NCBI GenBank assembly: GCA_963676385.2
Contig: CAXXMM010000007.1
Location: 62,001 to 126,000 of the forward strand
DNA: 64,000 bases
Reading direction: 5' to 3'
Source of the DNA: UBA1422 sp963676385
GTDB taxonomy: Bacteria; Bacillota; Clostridia; Peptostreptococcales; Anaerovoracaceae
The position numbers were made by a program, and so were the translations under genes. Below are positions 51,435-60,038 of this stretch, piece by piece (positions within the stretch are counted from its first letter, which is position 1; the number at the start of each line of letters is the position of its first letter). The notes beneath the pieces were generated by a model. The model worked only from the letters and a program-made list of their open reading frames with translations. It had not been told where the DNA came from and did not search any database.

Positions 51435-51469
51435 GGGCTGTCTCTGTTGGTTCCCCTTTGATATTTTTC

Positions 51470-52165
51470 CTAAAACAGTCCTTGAATACTCATAATGAGC
51501 CAAGGCATAAATACTGCCGGGATCAAGTTGGCCACCCGGATTTCTTTGATGTCCAAAAAGTTAAATCCAATGGCTGCCACCACAAGACTGCCGGTGGCGG
51601 ACATTTCCACAATGATAGGATCCGGAATAAATCCGGCGGCGCACATGGCAAGAAGGGCAATGCCCCCTTCGTAAATCAGCACCGGAATGGCAGAGAAGGC
51701 AACGCCAATGCCAAGGCGATAGGCAAACACGATACAGATGGTGCCGTCCAAAATAGACTTGGCAAACAGCATTTGATGGTCTCCCATCAACCCACTTTCC
51801 ATGGCACCAACAATGGCCATGGATCCGGTACAAAAAATAATGGTGGCGGAAACAAATCCTTTGGTAAAGTTCCCACCGGAAAATCCCAATTTCTTTTCGG
51901 TCCAGTCTCCAAGCCAGTGCATGCCTTTGTCAATGTTAAGGATTTCTCCCAACACAGCACCCAGCACAATGCTGAGAATCATCACCAGGCTCTCCTTACT
52001 TTGGAGGGCACCGGAAATACCAATATAAATAACCGTCAGCCCCAAACCCTTCATTATGGTTTCTTGGAAGCGGTCCGGAATACTTTTGCCGAAGCTTTTG
52101 GCCAGAAGCATTCCGACCAACGAGCAGATTACAATGGCTATGGCATTTACGATTGGTCCTAACAT
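51470..52165 (-). CDS. DUF554-family membrane protein
   Basis: A 231-residue integral membrane protein with about seven hydrophobic segments. MLGPIVNAIAIVICSLVGML at the start, GLGLTVIYIGISGAL, and the conserved GFVSATIIFCTGSMAIVGAM place it in DUF554 (YqgA/YdfK-like), a broadly distributed family without a firmly known role, possibly transport. ATG is preceded by AAGGAGTTGAC. It lies immediately upstream of the ilv promoter and 35 bases downstream of the glycosylase gene on the same strand. Confidence 0.82.
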   Translation of the reverse strand: MLGPIVNAIAIVICSLVGMLLAKSFGKSIPDRFQETIMKGLGLTVIYIGISGALQSKESLVMILSIVLGAVLGEILNIDKGMHWLGDWTEKKLGFSGGNFTKGFVSATIIFCTGSMAIVGAMESGLMGDHQMLFAKSILDGTICIVFAYRLGIGVAFSAIPVLIYEGGIALLAMCAAGFIPDPIIVEMSATGSLVVAAIGFNFLDIKEIRVANLIPAVFMPWLIMSIQGLF

Positions 52166-52200
52166 GTCAACTCCTTCATGGTTTTACTATCCTGTATATC

Positions 52201-53031
52201 TTACCTCATTGATCTCATATAGTAAAACAAATATTGTTGGGCAATGCCTGCGTAAGGTCCGAAAGTTTGATCCGCAAAATCGGTCATGGCTTTTGTATCC
52301 TTTTCATCAAACCCATACAATTCATGCATGACTTTTTTCACCCATACATCAATGGGGAATCGGTGAAATTTGGCCAAGGAAAATAGCAAAATACAATTCG
52401 CCACTTTGGGGCCCACACCACTTAGACCGTGAATGCAATCTTCCAAATCATCTATTCCTCGCCGGTCAATTTCTTGTGCCGTGTTAATTAGATATTTTGC
52501 CCGATATCCCAGCTTGCAAATGTCCAAATCCGCCACCGTTAAATTGGATAAGACTTGGGGCGAAGGGAGATTATAGTAGGTTTTCCCCCGGTAGACTCCC
52601 GCCTTTGTACCAAAATTCAGCGCCAAGGACTCCACACATTTTTTGATTCGTGGAATGTTGTTGTTGGCGGACAAAATGAAAGAAACCAAGGTTTCCCAGG
52701 GTTCCTGCTTTAGAATCCGAAGTCCCATCCCATATTGAATGGCTTCTGCCACCACAGGGTCTCTTTGAGCCAATTCTTCCTGGATTTTTTTGTAGTCTGT
52801 GTCAAGATCAAAGTAACCATGCCAAAATCCCCTGTCTTCTTCACAGGCGTGATCCAAAATAATGGTGCCGGAGGTTGGCGAAAGGGTTTTGTTGAAGATC
52901 AGATTGACAATTCTTCCCGATGCGATACCGGTATAACTGTCATCTTCCTCTTTGGCCCAGCGAAAACATTGTCCCGAGTCAAAGATGTGTTCCGGATGAA
53001 ATTCTCTTACCTCAAATCTTAGTTCACTCAT
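52201..53031 (-). CDS. 8-oxoguanine DNA glycosylase (OGG1-type)
   Basis: A 276-residue helix-hairpin-helix glycosylase that removes 8-oxoguanine and nicks the abasic site. An N-terminal TBP-like region (FDSGQCFRWAKEEDDSYTG) precedes the HhH-GPD core: LSGVGPKVANCILLFSL, where the lysine is the Schiff-base nucleophile, and FPIDVWVKKVMHEL, where the aspartate is catalytic. Bacterial OGG1-like proteins of this type are common in Clostridia. Its ATG overlaps the stop codon of the P-loop gene by four bases, indicating one transcriptional unit. Confidence 0.85.
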   Translation of the reverse strand: MSELRFEVREFHPEHIFDSGQCFRWAKEEDDSYTGIASGRIVNLIFNKTLSPTSGTIILDHACEEDRGFWHGYFDLDTDYKKIQEELAQRDPVVAEAIQYGMGLRILKQEPWETLVSFILSANNNIPRIKKCVESLALNFGTKAGVYRGKTYYNLPSPQVLSNLTVADLDICKLGYRAKYLINTAQEIDRRGIDDLEDCIHGLSGVGPKVANCILLFSLAKFHRFPIDVWVKKVMHELYGFDEKDTKAMTDFADQTFGPYAGIAQQYLFYYMRSMR

Positions 53032-53834
53032 GCCAAGCCACGAATCTCCACATTAATCTGTTTGATGTTGAAGGCAGTCATGCTTTCCACCATCTGAGCG
53101 CAATGTTGCTGGAGGATTTTTGCCGCCTCCACCGCCTGGCTTTCAAGGCGCATGTTCACCAACACAGTAATCCGAAGTCCGCTTTTTTTGTTTTCGGTAA
53201 TCACACGAAGAACGCTTGCCACGTCTTCCATATCTGCGGCGGATAATTCCACAATATCCGCAATCACCTTGTCGGATATTTTAAACTCTCCCAAATAACT
53301 GTAGGTAGGTCGTACCACCGACTTCTCGGTAAAGCCGCCTTTGCCGGGACCCCAGCCACGAAAGATTCTCAGAGGATCCACAAAATAACCGGAAAAATGG
53401 CGCTTCAGCTTCATGGATGGCACAGGAATAACATGTTTTCCTTGAACAAACCGTTGCTTTCTTGCCAGATCCCGCTCCTTTTCTGTGGTAATGTCCTCTA
53501 TGTGAATGACTTCATAAAAGTCGGGCAGTTCCAAGCGAAGTCGAATTTTTTCCACCATGGCATCAGAGGTGCCGATGATTAAGGTGCTGTCCGGTTTTAT
53601 GTTGGATAGCTTTTTTACCACGTCTCCTTTGTGGTCATCATTGGAAAAAAGAGCTGTCTTAATGGCGCCGATTACGGTAGGTTGTCGCTTGGCGGAAATG
53701 CCTGCAATCACGTCATTGTTGTATATCAAAAGACCATCGTCAATGATGCTGACAATGTTTTTATTTCTGCACACATTCATGGCCTGATAGCTTTTCCCGG
53801 TTCCGCTTTTGCCCACCAAGGCGTAAACTTTCAT
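53028..53834 (-). CDS. P-loop ATPase with Asp23-like C-terminal domain, uncharacterised
   Basis: A 268-residue protein. MKVYALVGKSGTGKSYQAMN opens with a Walker A (8-15); STLIIGTSDAMVEKIRLRLE could be a Walker-B or sensor region. The C-terminal third (about 185-268) resembles Asp23/Gls24 alkaline-shock domains: ISDKVIADIVELSAADMEDV and ITVLVNMRLESQAVEAAKIL. The fusion of a nucleotide-binding domain to an Asp23-like domain is seen, to my knowledge, in Clostridia without an assigned role. It is translationally coupled to the OGG-type glycosylase and diverges from the ferredoxin gene. Confidence 0.6.
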   Translation of the reverse strand: MKVYALVGKSGTGKSYQAMNVCRNKNIVSIIDDGLLIYNNDVIAGISAKRQPTVIGAIKTALFSNDDHKGDVVKKLSNIKPDSTLIIGTSDAMVEKIRLRLELPDFYEVIHIEDITTEKERDLARKQRFVQGKHVIPVPSMKLKRHFSGYFVDPLRIFRGWGPGKGGFTEKSVVRPTYSYLGEFKISDKVIADIVELSAADMEDVASVLRVITENKKSGLRITVLVNMRLESQAVEAAKILQQHCAQMVESMTAFNIKQINVEIRGLA

Positions 53835-53855
53835 ATTTTCTTATCCTTTTCGCTC

Positions 53856-53884
53856 TTTACTTATCCTTTTCTCTTTGATATAAT
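53856..53884 (+). promoter_or_regulatory. Promoter of the ferredoxin gene
   Basis: TTTACT (53856-53861), 17 bases, then a perfect TATAAT (53879-53884), 49 bases before the ATG. The TTACTTATCCTTTTC text in this region is duplicated in tandem, of unknown significance. Confidence 0.6.
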
Positions 53885-53933
53885 GACCGCGGAATGTGAA
53901 ATCTATTCTGCAATCTAATAAGGAGGATTCAAA

Positions 53934-54104
53934 ATGGCTTACAAAATTAACGAAGAGTGCATCAGCTGTGGCGTATGCGCAAGCGAATGCCCTACAGAAG
54001 CAATCTCTGAGGGAGACAGCATTTATGTAATCGATGCAGAAAAATGTATTGATTGTGGCGCATGTGAAGAGGTTTGCCCTGTTGACGCTCCAAAGCCAGA
54101 ATAA
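53934..54104 (+). CDS. Clostridial-type 2[4Fe-4S] ferredoxin
   Basis: A 56-residue electron carrier, MAYKINEECISCGVCASECP at the N-terminus. Two complete cluster motifs are present, CISCGVCASECP and CIDCGACEEVCP, each CxxCxxCxxxCP, in the tandem-duplicated arrangement of clostridial ferredoxins. ATG is preceded by AAGGAGGATTCAAA. It has its own promoter and terminator. It serves low-potential electron transfer in fermentation, for example with hydrogenase or 2-oxoacid oxidoreductases, none of which are in this window. Confidence 0.95.
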   Translation: MAYKINEECISCGVCASECPTEAISEGDSIYVIDAEKCIDCGACEEVCPVDAPKPE

Positions 54105-54140
54105 TAAATTCTGTTCGGTTGCTTAATACCGATAAGGAAT

Positions 54141-54168
54141 AACCGTTTCGAATCGAAACGGTTATTTT
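54141..54168 (+). terminator. Terminator between ferredoxin and rex
   Basis: AACCGTTTCG and CGAAACGGTT form a perfect ten-base stem with a three-base loop, followed by ATTTTG. It probably serves both the ferredoxin gene and the convergent rex gene. Confidence 0.85.
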
Positions 54169-54181
54169 GCTATTCGTTTAC

Positions 54182-54831
54182 TTATATGCTGTCCATTTTG
54201 TTGATGTGGTATACCAGACGAATATAAGCTGTCACTTAGGTGAACGTTTTCCACCGCCACATGGCCGGGCAGTTCCAAATCAACTGGAGCAAAGTTCCAT
54301 ATCCCTTTCACCCCAGCAAAACATAATTTGTCCGCCACTTCCTGTGCGCTTTCTTTGCCGGTGCAAATGATTCCGATATCCGATCTTACGTTGTGTTCGA
54401 TGTACTCGACCATATGTGTCGTAATCATAGAATTCGAAACGCCGTCCAGACTCCTGTCCGATCATCTCCTGGATTTACCTCGAAAATACCTTCCACTAAC
54501 AAAGCCGGAACGGTAGTTTCCGATGTAGTTGGCAATGGCGTGACCCAGATTGCCTGCGCCCACCAATCACCAACCGGTATTTGTTTTTGAGGCCCAAAAT
54601 ACCGCTGATTTCTCCGTACAAGTCTTTGACATTATAGCCATACCCTTGTTGTCCGAAGCCACCAAAGTTGTTCAGGTCCTGCCTGATTTGTGAGGCTGTA
54701 TATCCGATTAATTTACTAAATTCGCTGGAAGAAATCTTGTCTACACCTTTTTTTTGTAGTTCACCCAGATACCTGCGGTATCTTGGCAGCCGTCTGATGA
54801 CTGCGTTTGATATCTTCGCGTCTTTCTTCAT
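54182..54831 (-). pseudogene. rex: Redox-sensing repressor Rex, frame broken by several single-base indels
   Basis: The N-terminal winged helix is perfect (ISNAVIRRLPRYRRYLGELQ, FSKLIGYTASQIRQDLNNFG). The NADH-binding half is recovered only by changing frame about four times: an extra G before VGAGNLGHAIANYIGN, an extra A after GFV, disruptions around VNP...MIGQE and VEYIEHN, then GIWNFAPVDLELPGHVAVEN, and an extra T before the true ending RLVYHINKMDSI. Corrected, it is a normal ~212-residue Rex that would sense NADH/NAD+ and control fermentation genes. Since all pieces are present and in order, sequencing error is more likely than decay. Confidence 0.85.
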
Positions 54832-54832
54832 A

Positions 54833-55063
54833 TTACTTAACTCTTCCCTCCACGTAACGTACTAAATCTCCAACACGTTGGAATTTTTCGGCTTCATCGT
54901 CGGGAATTTCAATCCCATATTTTTCTTCTATTAAGATGATAATCTCAACAGCATCAATGGAATCTGCTTCTAAATCCTTCATCAAATGGGTATCCATAGT
55001 AATAATGGATTCATCCACCTTTAACTGTTCCGCAATAATTTTTTTAATTATTTCAAATGCCAT
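54833..55063 (-). CDS. acpP: Acyl carrier protein
   Basis: A 76-residue acidic carrier, MAFEIIKKIIAEQLKVDESI at the start. The phosphopantetheine attachment serine is S35 in DLEADSIDAVE, and IPDDEAEKFQRVGDLVRYVE forms the last helix, all standard for type II fatty-acid ACPs. ATG follows GGAGGTACATT. It sits between an ABC-F gene and rex without other fatty-acid genes; dispersed acpP copies are common in Clostridia. This gene is the only undamaged one within the indel-rich stretch. Confidence 0.93.
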   Translation of the reverse strand: MAFEIIKKIIAEQLKVDESIITMDTHLMKDLEADSIDAVEIIILIEEKYGIEIPDDEAEKFQRVGDLVRYVEGRVK

Positions 55064-55113
55064 AATGTACCTCCGTAATTCTAATGTGTCCTAATTATAT
55101 GGTTTTTAGTCCT

Positions 55114-57077
55114 TTATTGCAACCATTTTTCATATTTCTCATTGAGGGAGGCCTTAGCTTCCTCAAGTTCCTTGGCCAATTTTTCAAGGGCTACCGGGTC
55201 TTTCATCACCTCTTCACAAGAAATTTGTTCTTCGATTTCGCTGATGACAAACTCTAATTCCTCAATCTCTTGTTCCAATCGTTCTGCATCCCGTTCCTCT
55301 TTTCGGCGAAGGGCTTCTTCCTCTTTTTTCAGACGCCGTTCTTCCGCCGCAGACTGAAAGGGGCGGCAAGGGTGCCGGGGTATCGATATCTTTTTCACGG
55401 GTCATTTTTCACCGGCCCATTGGCCAACTCTCCATGTATTTTTTCCCTGATTCAACGGATTGCTTTTTCTCTGTATAATAATCGTAGTTTCCCAAGAATT
55501 CCGTTAATCCATCTCGTCCCAATTCCATGATTTTGGTGGGGATTTTTCTCAAGAAGTATCGGTCGTGGGAAATAACAATCAACGTTCCGGGGAAATCCAG
55601 CAAGGCGTCTTCAAACACTTCTTTGGATTCAATGTCCAAGTGATTGGTAGGTTCGTCCAAAAGCAATACATTGGATCCGGCCAACAGCATTTTTAGCAAG
55701 GAAAGTCTGGCCCGTTCTCCCCCGCTTAAGGCACTGATTGGCAAAAATACCATGTCATTTTGGAACATAAACCTCCCAAGAATGCTTCGCATTTCAGTAT
55801 CCGAATAAAGTCGATAAGAATCTTTTAATTCTTCCAGCACCGTGTTGTTTTCATTGAGAAGTTTTTGTTCCTGATCATAATATCCAAATTCAACGTTATG
55901 ACCCTTCTTCAGATGACCCTCCCGAGGTTCCAAATCTTCCATGATGATGCGAAACAAGGTGGTTTTGCCAATTCCGTTGGGACCTACCAGACAAATTCGT
56001 TCTCCACGTTTAAAATCAAAGGAAACATGTTGAAACAAATCTTTTTTCGTTCTCCCTGTGCCAAATCCCATGGCAAGGTCTTCCCCATGGAGCACATCCT
56101 GTCCGCTTTTAAAATTTTCCCGAAAGCGAATTTTTATTTTACCCCGAACAGCCTCCGGGGCCTCAACCCGATCTAATTGTGCCAGTCTTTTTTCTCTGGA
56201 CTGGGCGCGTTTCACCAGTTTTTCTGTGCCGTGTCCTTTGAATCGGCGGATAATTTCTTCCTGGCGCTGGATTTCTTTTTGCTGGTCTGATATTTTTTTA
56301 GCTGGTCCTCCCGAAGAAGTCGTTTCTTCTCGGCAAAGGTGCTGTAATTTCCATCGTACATGTGGAGTTTGTGGTGTTCGATTTCGGCAATCCGATTAAT
56401 GGTCTGGTCCAAGAAATATCGGTCATGAGAAATCAATAAAATGGTTCCCGGTAACTTTTTAGATATTGTTCCAACCATTTCAGGGTGCCAATGTCCAAAT
56501 GGTTGGTAGGTTCATCCAATAACAGCAAATCCGGCTTCTTCAATAATAGGCAGGCCAAAGCCAATCTGGTTTTTTCTCCACCGCTTAAGGCGGAAATCGG
56601 TTTGTTCCAGTCGGTCTCTCCAAAGGCCATGCCGGAAAGCATGCCCTTGACTTCGCTTTTGTAGGAGTATCCCCCCTGTCGTTCAAAGGTTTGGTGAAGT
56701 TGGTCGTATTGGTGAACCAAAGCCGTTTGGGCGGAACCCGGGGAAAGGGTGGGAATCCTTTGGGACAAAGCCAGCATGTCCTCCTCCATTTTGTCCAAAT
56801 GGGCAAAGATGGCTTGGGTTTCGCTGAGAATCGTTCCTGCCGGATTAAAATCATCCTTTTGTTTCAGCACACCGATGGTGGTGTTTTGGGATACAAAAAG
56901 ACTTCCAAAATCGCTGGCCAATTCCCCGGACAGTAATTTTAGAAGAGTGGTTTTGCCGGCGCCATTGGCGCCGATGATGCCCACACGATCCCCTTCATTG
57001 ATGTGAAAAGAAACATCCTTGAGAATCACGTCGGTTCCATATACTTTTGTTAAATTTGTTGCACTGAGTACTATCAT
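55114..57077 (-). pseudogene. ABC-F family ATPase, frame broken by three or more indels
   Basis: Four consecutive frames reconstruct one protein of about 650 residues. ATPase 1 has Walker A GANGAGKTT, LSGGEKTRLALACLLL and LLLLDEPTNHLD. A missing base after QYLKSY precedes PGTILLISHDRYFLDQ; a missing G after KKYQ interrupts the linker helices. ATPase 2 has GPNGIGKTT, LSGGERARLSLLKMLL and LLLDEPTNHLDIES. After ESWPM the frame breaks again before the C-terminal coiled coil rich in EE/RR. ABC-F proteins act on ribosomes (translation factor or antibiotic protection) and lack membrane domains. Domain order and linker fit Uup/EttA-like members. The breaks are probably sequence errors. Confidence 0.85.
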
Positions 57078-57091
57078 TTTTCTGCTTTCGT

Positions 57092-57171
57092 GTAGGTTTT
57101 GGTTGGGCGGCGAGTTCTATATTTTAAGGTGATAGGTTCTGGTTGGGCGGCCGGTTCAATATTTTCAGGTA
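57092..57171. repeat. Imperfect 40-bp tandem repeat between tsaD and the ABC-F gene
   Basis: TAGGTTTTGGTTGGGCGGC and TAGGTTCTGGTTGGGCGGC begin two consecutive units of about 40 bp that also share GTTC-ATATTTT-AGGT. On the minus strand one frame is open through both and ends at the ABC-F start, so it could encode a repeated tail, but no start codon or ribosome binding site supports it. Confidence 0.6.
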
Positions 57172-57199
57172 ATGTGAATCCATCTTTCTTTTAGTTGGA

Positions 57200-58298
57200 T
57201 TACCGCCCATTGGTAAAATCGTCTAAGGGCTGGCTGGCGTAAGCATCCAAGGTCAAGTCGTCCAAAATGCCTGCCTTGTAGTTGTAATACGCGGCGCAGC
57301 CGATCATGGCGGCGTTGTCGGTGCACAGCACCGGTGCCGGGACGCAAAGACGGATGTCCGTCCCGGCGCAGGCCGACCCAAGCATGCTTCGCAGCTTGGA
57401 GTTGGCCGCAACGCCGCCTGCCAAAACCAGGGTCCGCACCTTTGAATGAGACATGGCGTCCATGGTTTTGCTCACCACCACATCAAGCACAAGCCTGCTG
57501 AAAGCTGGCCGCCACGTCGGCGATGGAAGCGGACCCCACCGTACCGGATCCCACTTCTCTTCCTCCTTGTTTTTCTCCATGGATATAATTTAGAACGCCG
57601 GTTTTGATTCCACTGAAGCTAAAGTCCAAAGAATCCTTTTCCAGCAAAACCCGTTTGAAGGCCAACTTTTTGGGGATTTCCCTTTTGGGCAATCTGATCA
57701 ATCAAAGGTCCTCCCGGATAGCCCAGGCCTAACACTCTGGCCACCTTATCGTAGGCTTCTCCAATGGCATCGTCTCGAGTCTCTCCCAATACATGAAATC
57801 GTTGTGCAGGGTCTTCCACTTCCTGACAATGACAGGTATGGCCGCCGGACACAATCAAAGCCATGAACGGCGGATTCTAAATCCGGTGTTCTGGATCAGG
57901 TTCGCGGCAGATGTGCCCTTGGATGTGATGGACACCCACAATGAGGTTTATCCAGTGCCAAAGCGAACGCCTTGGCGGTGGCGATTCCAATCAAAAGCGC
58001 ACCCACCAAGCCGGGTCCCTTGGTCACCTCCGATCAAATCCACGTCAGCAAAGCCCAACGGGAAGTGCCGGCGGTTTGGGATGCCTCTTCAAAGGCTTCT
58101 TCCACCACTTTATTGATGTTTTCCAGATGATGTCTGGACGCGATTTCCGGCACCACACCGCCAAAGGCTTTGATCGGATCGGAAATCTGGGACGCGATAA
58201 TGTTGGATAACACCTCCCGGCCTTCCAACAACAATGGCGACGGAGGTTTCATCGCAACTGGACTCAATGGCCAGGGTGCAATGCTTGTTGTTGATCAT
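57200..58298 (-). pseudogene. tsaD: tRNA threonylcarbamoyladenosine synthase subunit TsaD, multiply frameshifted
   Basis: The pieces in order are MINNKHCTLAIESSCDETSV (start 58298, with CAGGAGGAC upstream), EVLSNIIASQISDPIKAFGG, VTKGPGLVGALLIG (third frame), VHHIQGHI with the metal-binding histidines, LIVSGGHTCHC, DDAIGEAYDKVARVLGLGYP, SLDFSFSGIKTGVLNYIHG, and VLAGGVAANSKLRSML to CTDNAAMIGCAAYYNYKAG. At least four single-base indels separate them. The corrected length, about 345-365 residues, is normal. TsaD is part of the essential t6A37 tRNA modification machinery with TsaB and TsaE encoded just upstream, so a truly broken gene would not be viable. Confidence 0.88.
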
Positions 58299-58817
58299 AG
58301 CGTCCTCCTGGCTATCCAGCCACATAATCATGGCGTCTTCGTTGTTGTCTTCGTAATATCCTTTTCGCAAGCCGGCCGACTTGAAAACCGAATTTTTCAT
58401 ATAAAGAGATGGCAGCCTGGTTGCTGACCCGCACCTCCAGGGTGAACCGCTTCAATCCTTGTTGCATGGTGTTGTGCGATGAGGAGTTCCACCAAAATGC
58501 TGCCAAGGTGCATCCGTCTGATAGTCTGGGATGAACCGCCACGTTGGTGATATGGCCTTCGTCTTCAATGGCCCACAATCCTGCGTATCCAACGAGGATA
58601 CCAACCCGGTCATCCTCCGGATCCGGAGTGGTAATTTGATTCCGTTGGTCTTCCAGTATTTCGGAGTTTCCCCTACCAAATACCAAGCCAACGGGTTATT
58701 GGTCAGTTCCGCAGTGAAAGAAGCACGACTCCACGGAGAGGAAAAACAAGTTGCATCCAATTGGGTCATTTGGTCGATATCCTCTTCATTTGCCACTCTG
58801 ATTCGAATCTCACTCAT
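58299..58817 (-). pseudogene. rimI: Ribosomal-protein-alanine N-acetyltransferase RimI, frameshifted
   Basis: A GNAT acetyltransferase seen in three frames: MSEIRIRVANEEDIDQMTQL and FSSPWSRASFTAELTNNPLA; then VGILVGYAGLWAIEDEGHIT with NVAVHP (acetyl-CoA loop region, damaged after SDG); then LEVRVSNQAAISLYEKFGF and finally SAGLRKGYYEDNNEDAMIMW. RimI acetylates the N-terminus of ribosomal protein S18 and is regularly encoded between tsaB and tsaD. In the given sequence no stop codon separates its last frame from the TsaD start, so its exact end is uncertain. Start overlaps tsaB by eight bases. Confidence 0.8.
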
Positions 58818-59583
58818 GGAGCACCTCCGATTCGCCTACATTTTTTTGGGATTGCTCCCTGGCCAATCGTTCTTCCAAATTTCGTTGGGCCTCCGCCATA
58901 CGCATATAATTGGGGAAGACTTTGCTGTAGTCCAACAGGTTCCCTTTTTTCATTTCTTCATAGCCTAGATATGCCACCGAAGCCGCCTCTTGATATCGAT
59001 GTTCTTCCGGTGCAAATGTCAGCTGAATGGATTTTTCCCTTCCCCATTCCAGCACCATTTCGCCATAAGGTTTCAGACCATCCCCAAAAAACCGGACCGC
59101 TTTGAAGCCTGTCTTCTCAATGGCGCCATCCACCAAAGTCAAATACTCCTGCAGCATGTAAGGACCGGCAGGTACAACTTCAACAATCTGATCATCCGCC
59201 CAAAGATATGTGCCCCCATAAACTTGGTTTCGACGGGCATCAAAAATGGGACAAATCAATCCCTTATAGGATGGGGCATGGTAGGCAAAGGCTTTGAGGG
59301 TTTCAACCGGAATGATTTTACATCCTAAAACTTGGGCAAGCCCTCTTGCCGAAGAAACGCCAATTCGGATTCCCGTAAAGGAGCCAGGCCCTGCAGATAC
59401 TGCAATTGCATTTATATCGCCTAATTGCAATTTACATTTCCCAACAGTTCCCGGGTAAGGGGCATAAGAAATTGCAGATGGTTCATGGTTCCTTTGGATG
59501 CTTTTTGCTCTTACAATCCCTTCCTGATCCAAGATGGCAACGGAACAATGAGGGCCGGTGGTTTCAAAGGCTAAAATGTACAT
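58810..59583 (-). CDS. tsaB: TsaB, t6A-modification scaffold/protease-like subunit
   Basis: A 257-residue ASKHA-fold protein that binds TsaD and TsaE for N6-threonylcarbamoyladenosine synthesis on tRNA. ILAFETTGPHCSVAILDQEG opens the protein, VSAGPGSFTGIRIGVSSARG (about 68-87) is the family signature, and PIFDARRNQVYGG follows. Residues about 38-55 read SAISYAPYPGTVGK, whereas another frame gives SAILMPLTRELLG, the expected text, so two compensating indels are likely here too. The start MYILAF has GGGAGGG eight bases upstream. It overlaps tsaE by 13 bases and rimI by eight. Confidence 0.9.
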   Translation of the reverse strand: MYILAFETTGPHCSVAILDQEGIVRAKSIQRNHEPSAISYAPYPGTVGKCKLQLGDINAIAVSAGPGSFTGIRIGVSSARGLAQVLGCKIIPVETLKAFAYHAPSYKGLICPIFDARRNQVYGGTYLWADDQIVEVVPAGPYMLQEYLTLVDGAIEKTGFKAVRFFGDGLKPYGEMVLEWGREKSIQLTFAPEEHRYQEAASVAYLGYEEMKKGNLLDYSKVFPNYMRMAEAQRNLEERLAREQSQKNVGESEVLHE

Positions 59584-59987
59584 GTATAAACCCTCCCGTC
59601 CTCTGATTCTCCATAGTCTATGTGAATCCAAAGGGTATCTTCCGGCATAAACCGGGAAATCTTATCCGCCCATTCCACAACGGTTATCCCTTCTCCAAAA
59701 AAATAATCCTCATACCCTAACTCTAACAACTCTTCCGGATTGTTGAGGCGATATACGTCAAAATGATAAAGAGGAAGCCGACCGGTACGGTGCTCCCTGA
59801 TGATCGTAAAGGTGGGGCTTTGGATGCCATCCAAAATTCCCAGTCCCTCTGCAATATATCGGGTCAATGTAGTCTTGCCGGTACCCAAATCTCCCACCAG
59901 CGCAATTACTTTGCCTGGAGTTAATTTCTTGGCAAGGGCAAGACCAAATGCCCTGGTTTCGTTTTCATTTGTAATGTTCACAGTTCT
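59571..59987 (-). CDS. tsaE: TsaE, ATPase of the t6A-modification complex
   Basis: A 138-residue P-loop ATPase. LVGDLGTGKTTLTRYIAEGL (Walker A), SPTFTIIREHRTGRLPLYHF with DVYRL, and VVEWADKI are diagnostic. It is required for multiple turnovers of TsaB-TsaD in bacteria. The start MRTVNI follows AGAAGAGGCAATC; a longer frame begins at 60017 without a better site. Order tsaE-tsaB-rimI-tsaD is the standard Firmicutes arrangement, with overlapping genes. Confidence 0.93.
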   Translation of the reverse strand, partial: RTVNITNENETRAFGLALAKKLTPGKVIALVGDLGTGKTTLTRYIAEGLGILDGIQSPTFTIIREHRTGRLPLYHFDVYRLNNPEELLELGYEDYFFGEGITVVEWADKISRFMPEDTLWIHIDYGESEDGRVYTCTF

Positions 59988-60038
59988 CATGATTGCCTCT
60001 TCTTTCGGGAAAGCCACAATCCGCCTGCCCGAATGCTT

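Noticed and set aside
51087..51460. T-box or classical ilv attenuator upstream of ilvB
   Set aside because: The conserved T-box sequence AGGGTGGNACCGCG is not present on the minus strand, and the mini-ORF has only three branched-chain codons; kept as a low-confidence attenuator.
54182..58817. Rex, TsaD, RimI and ABC-F as true pseudogenes
   Set aside because: They are typed as pseudogene because the given frames are broken, but conserved sequence is complete and the indels are single bases in genes that are usually essential, so consensus error is the preferred explanation.
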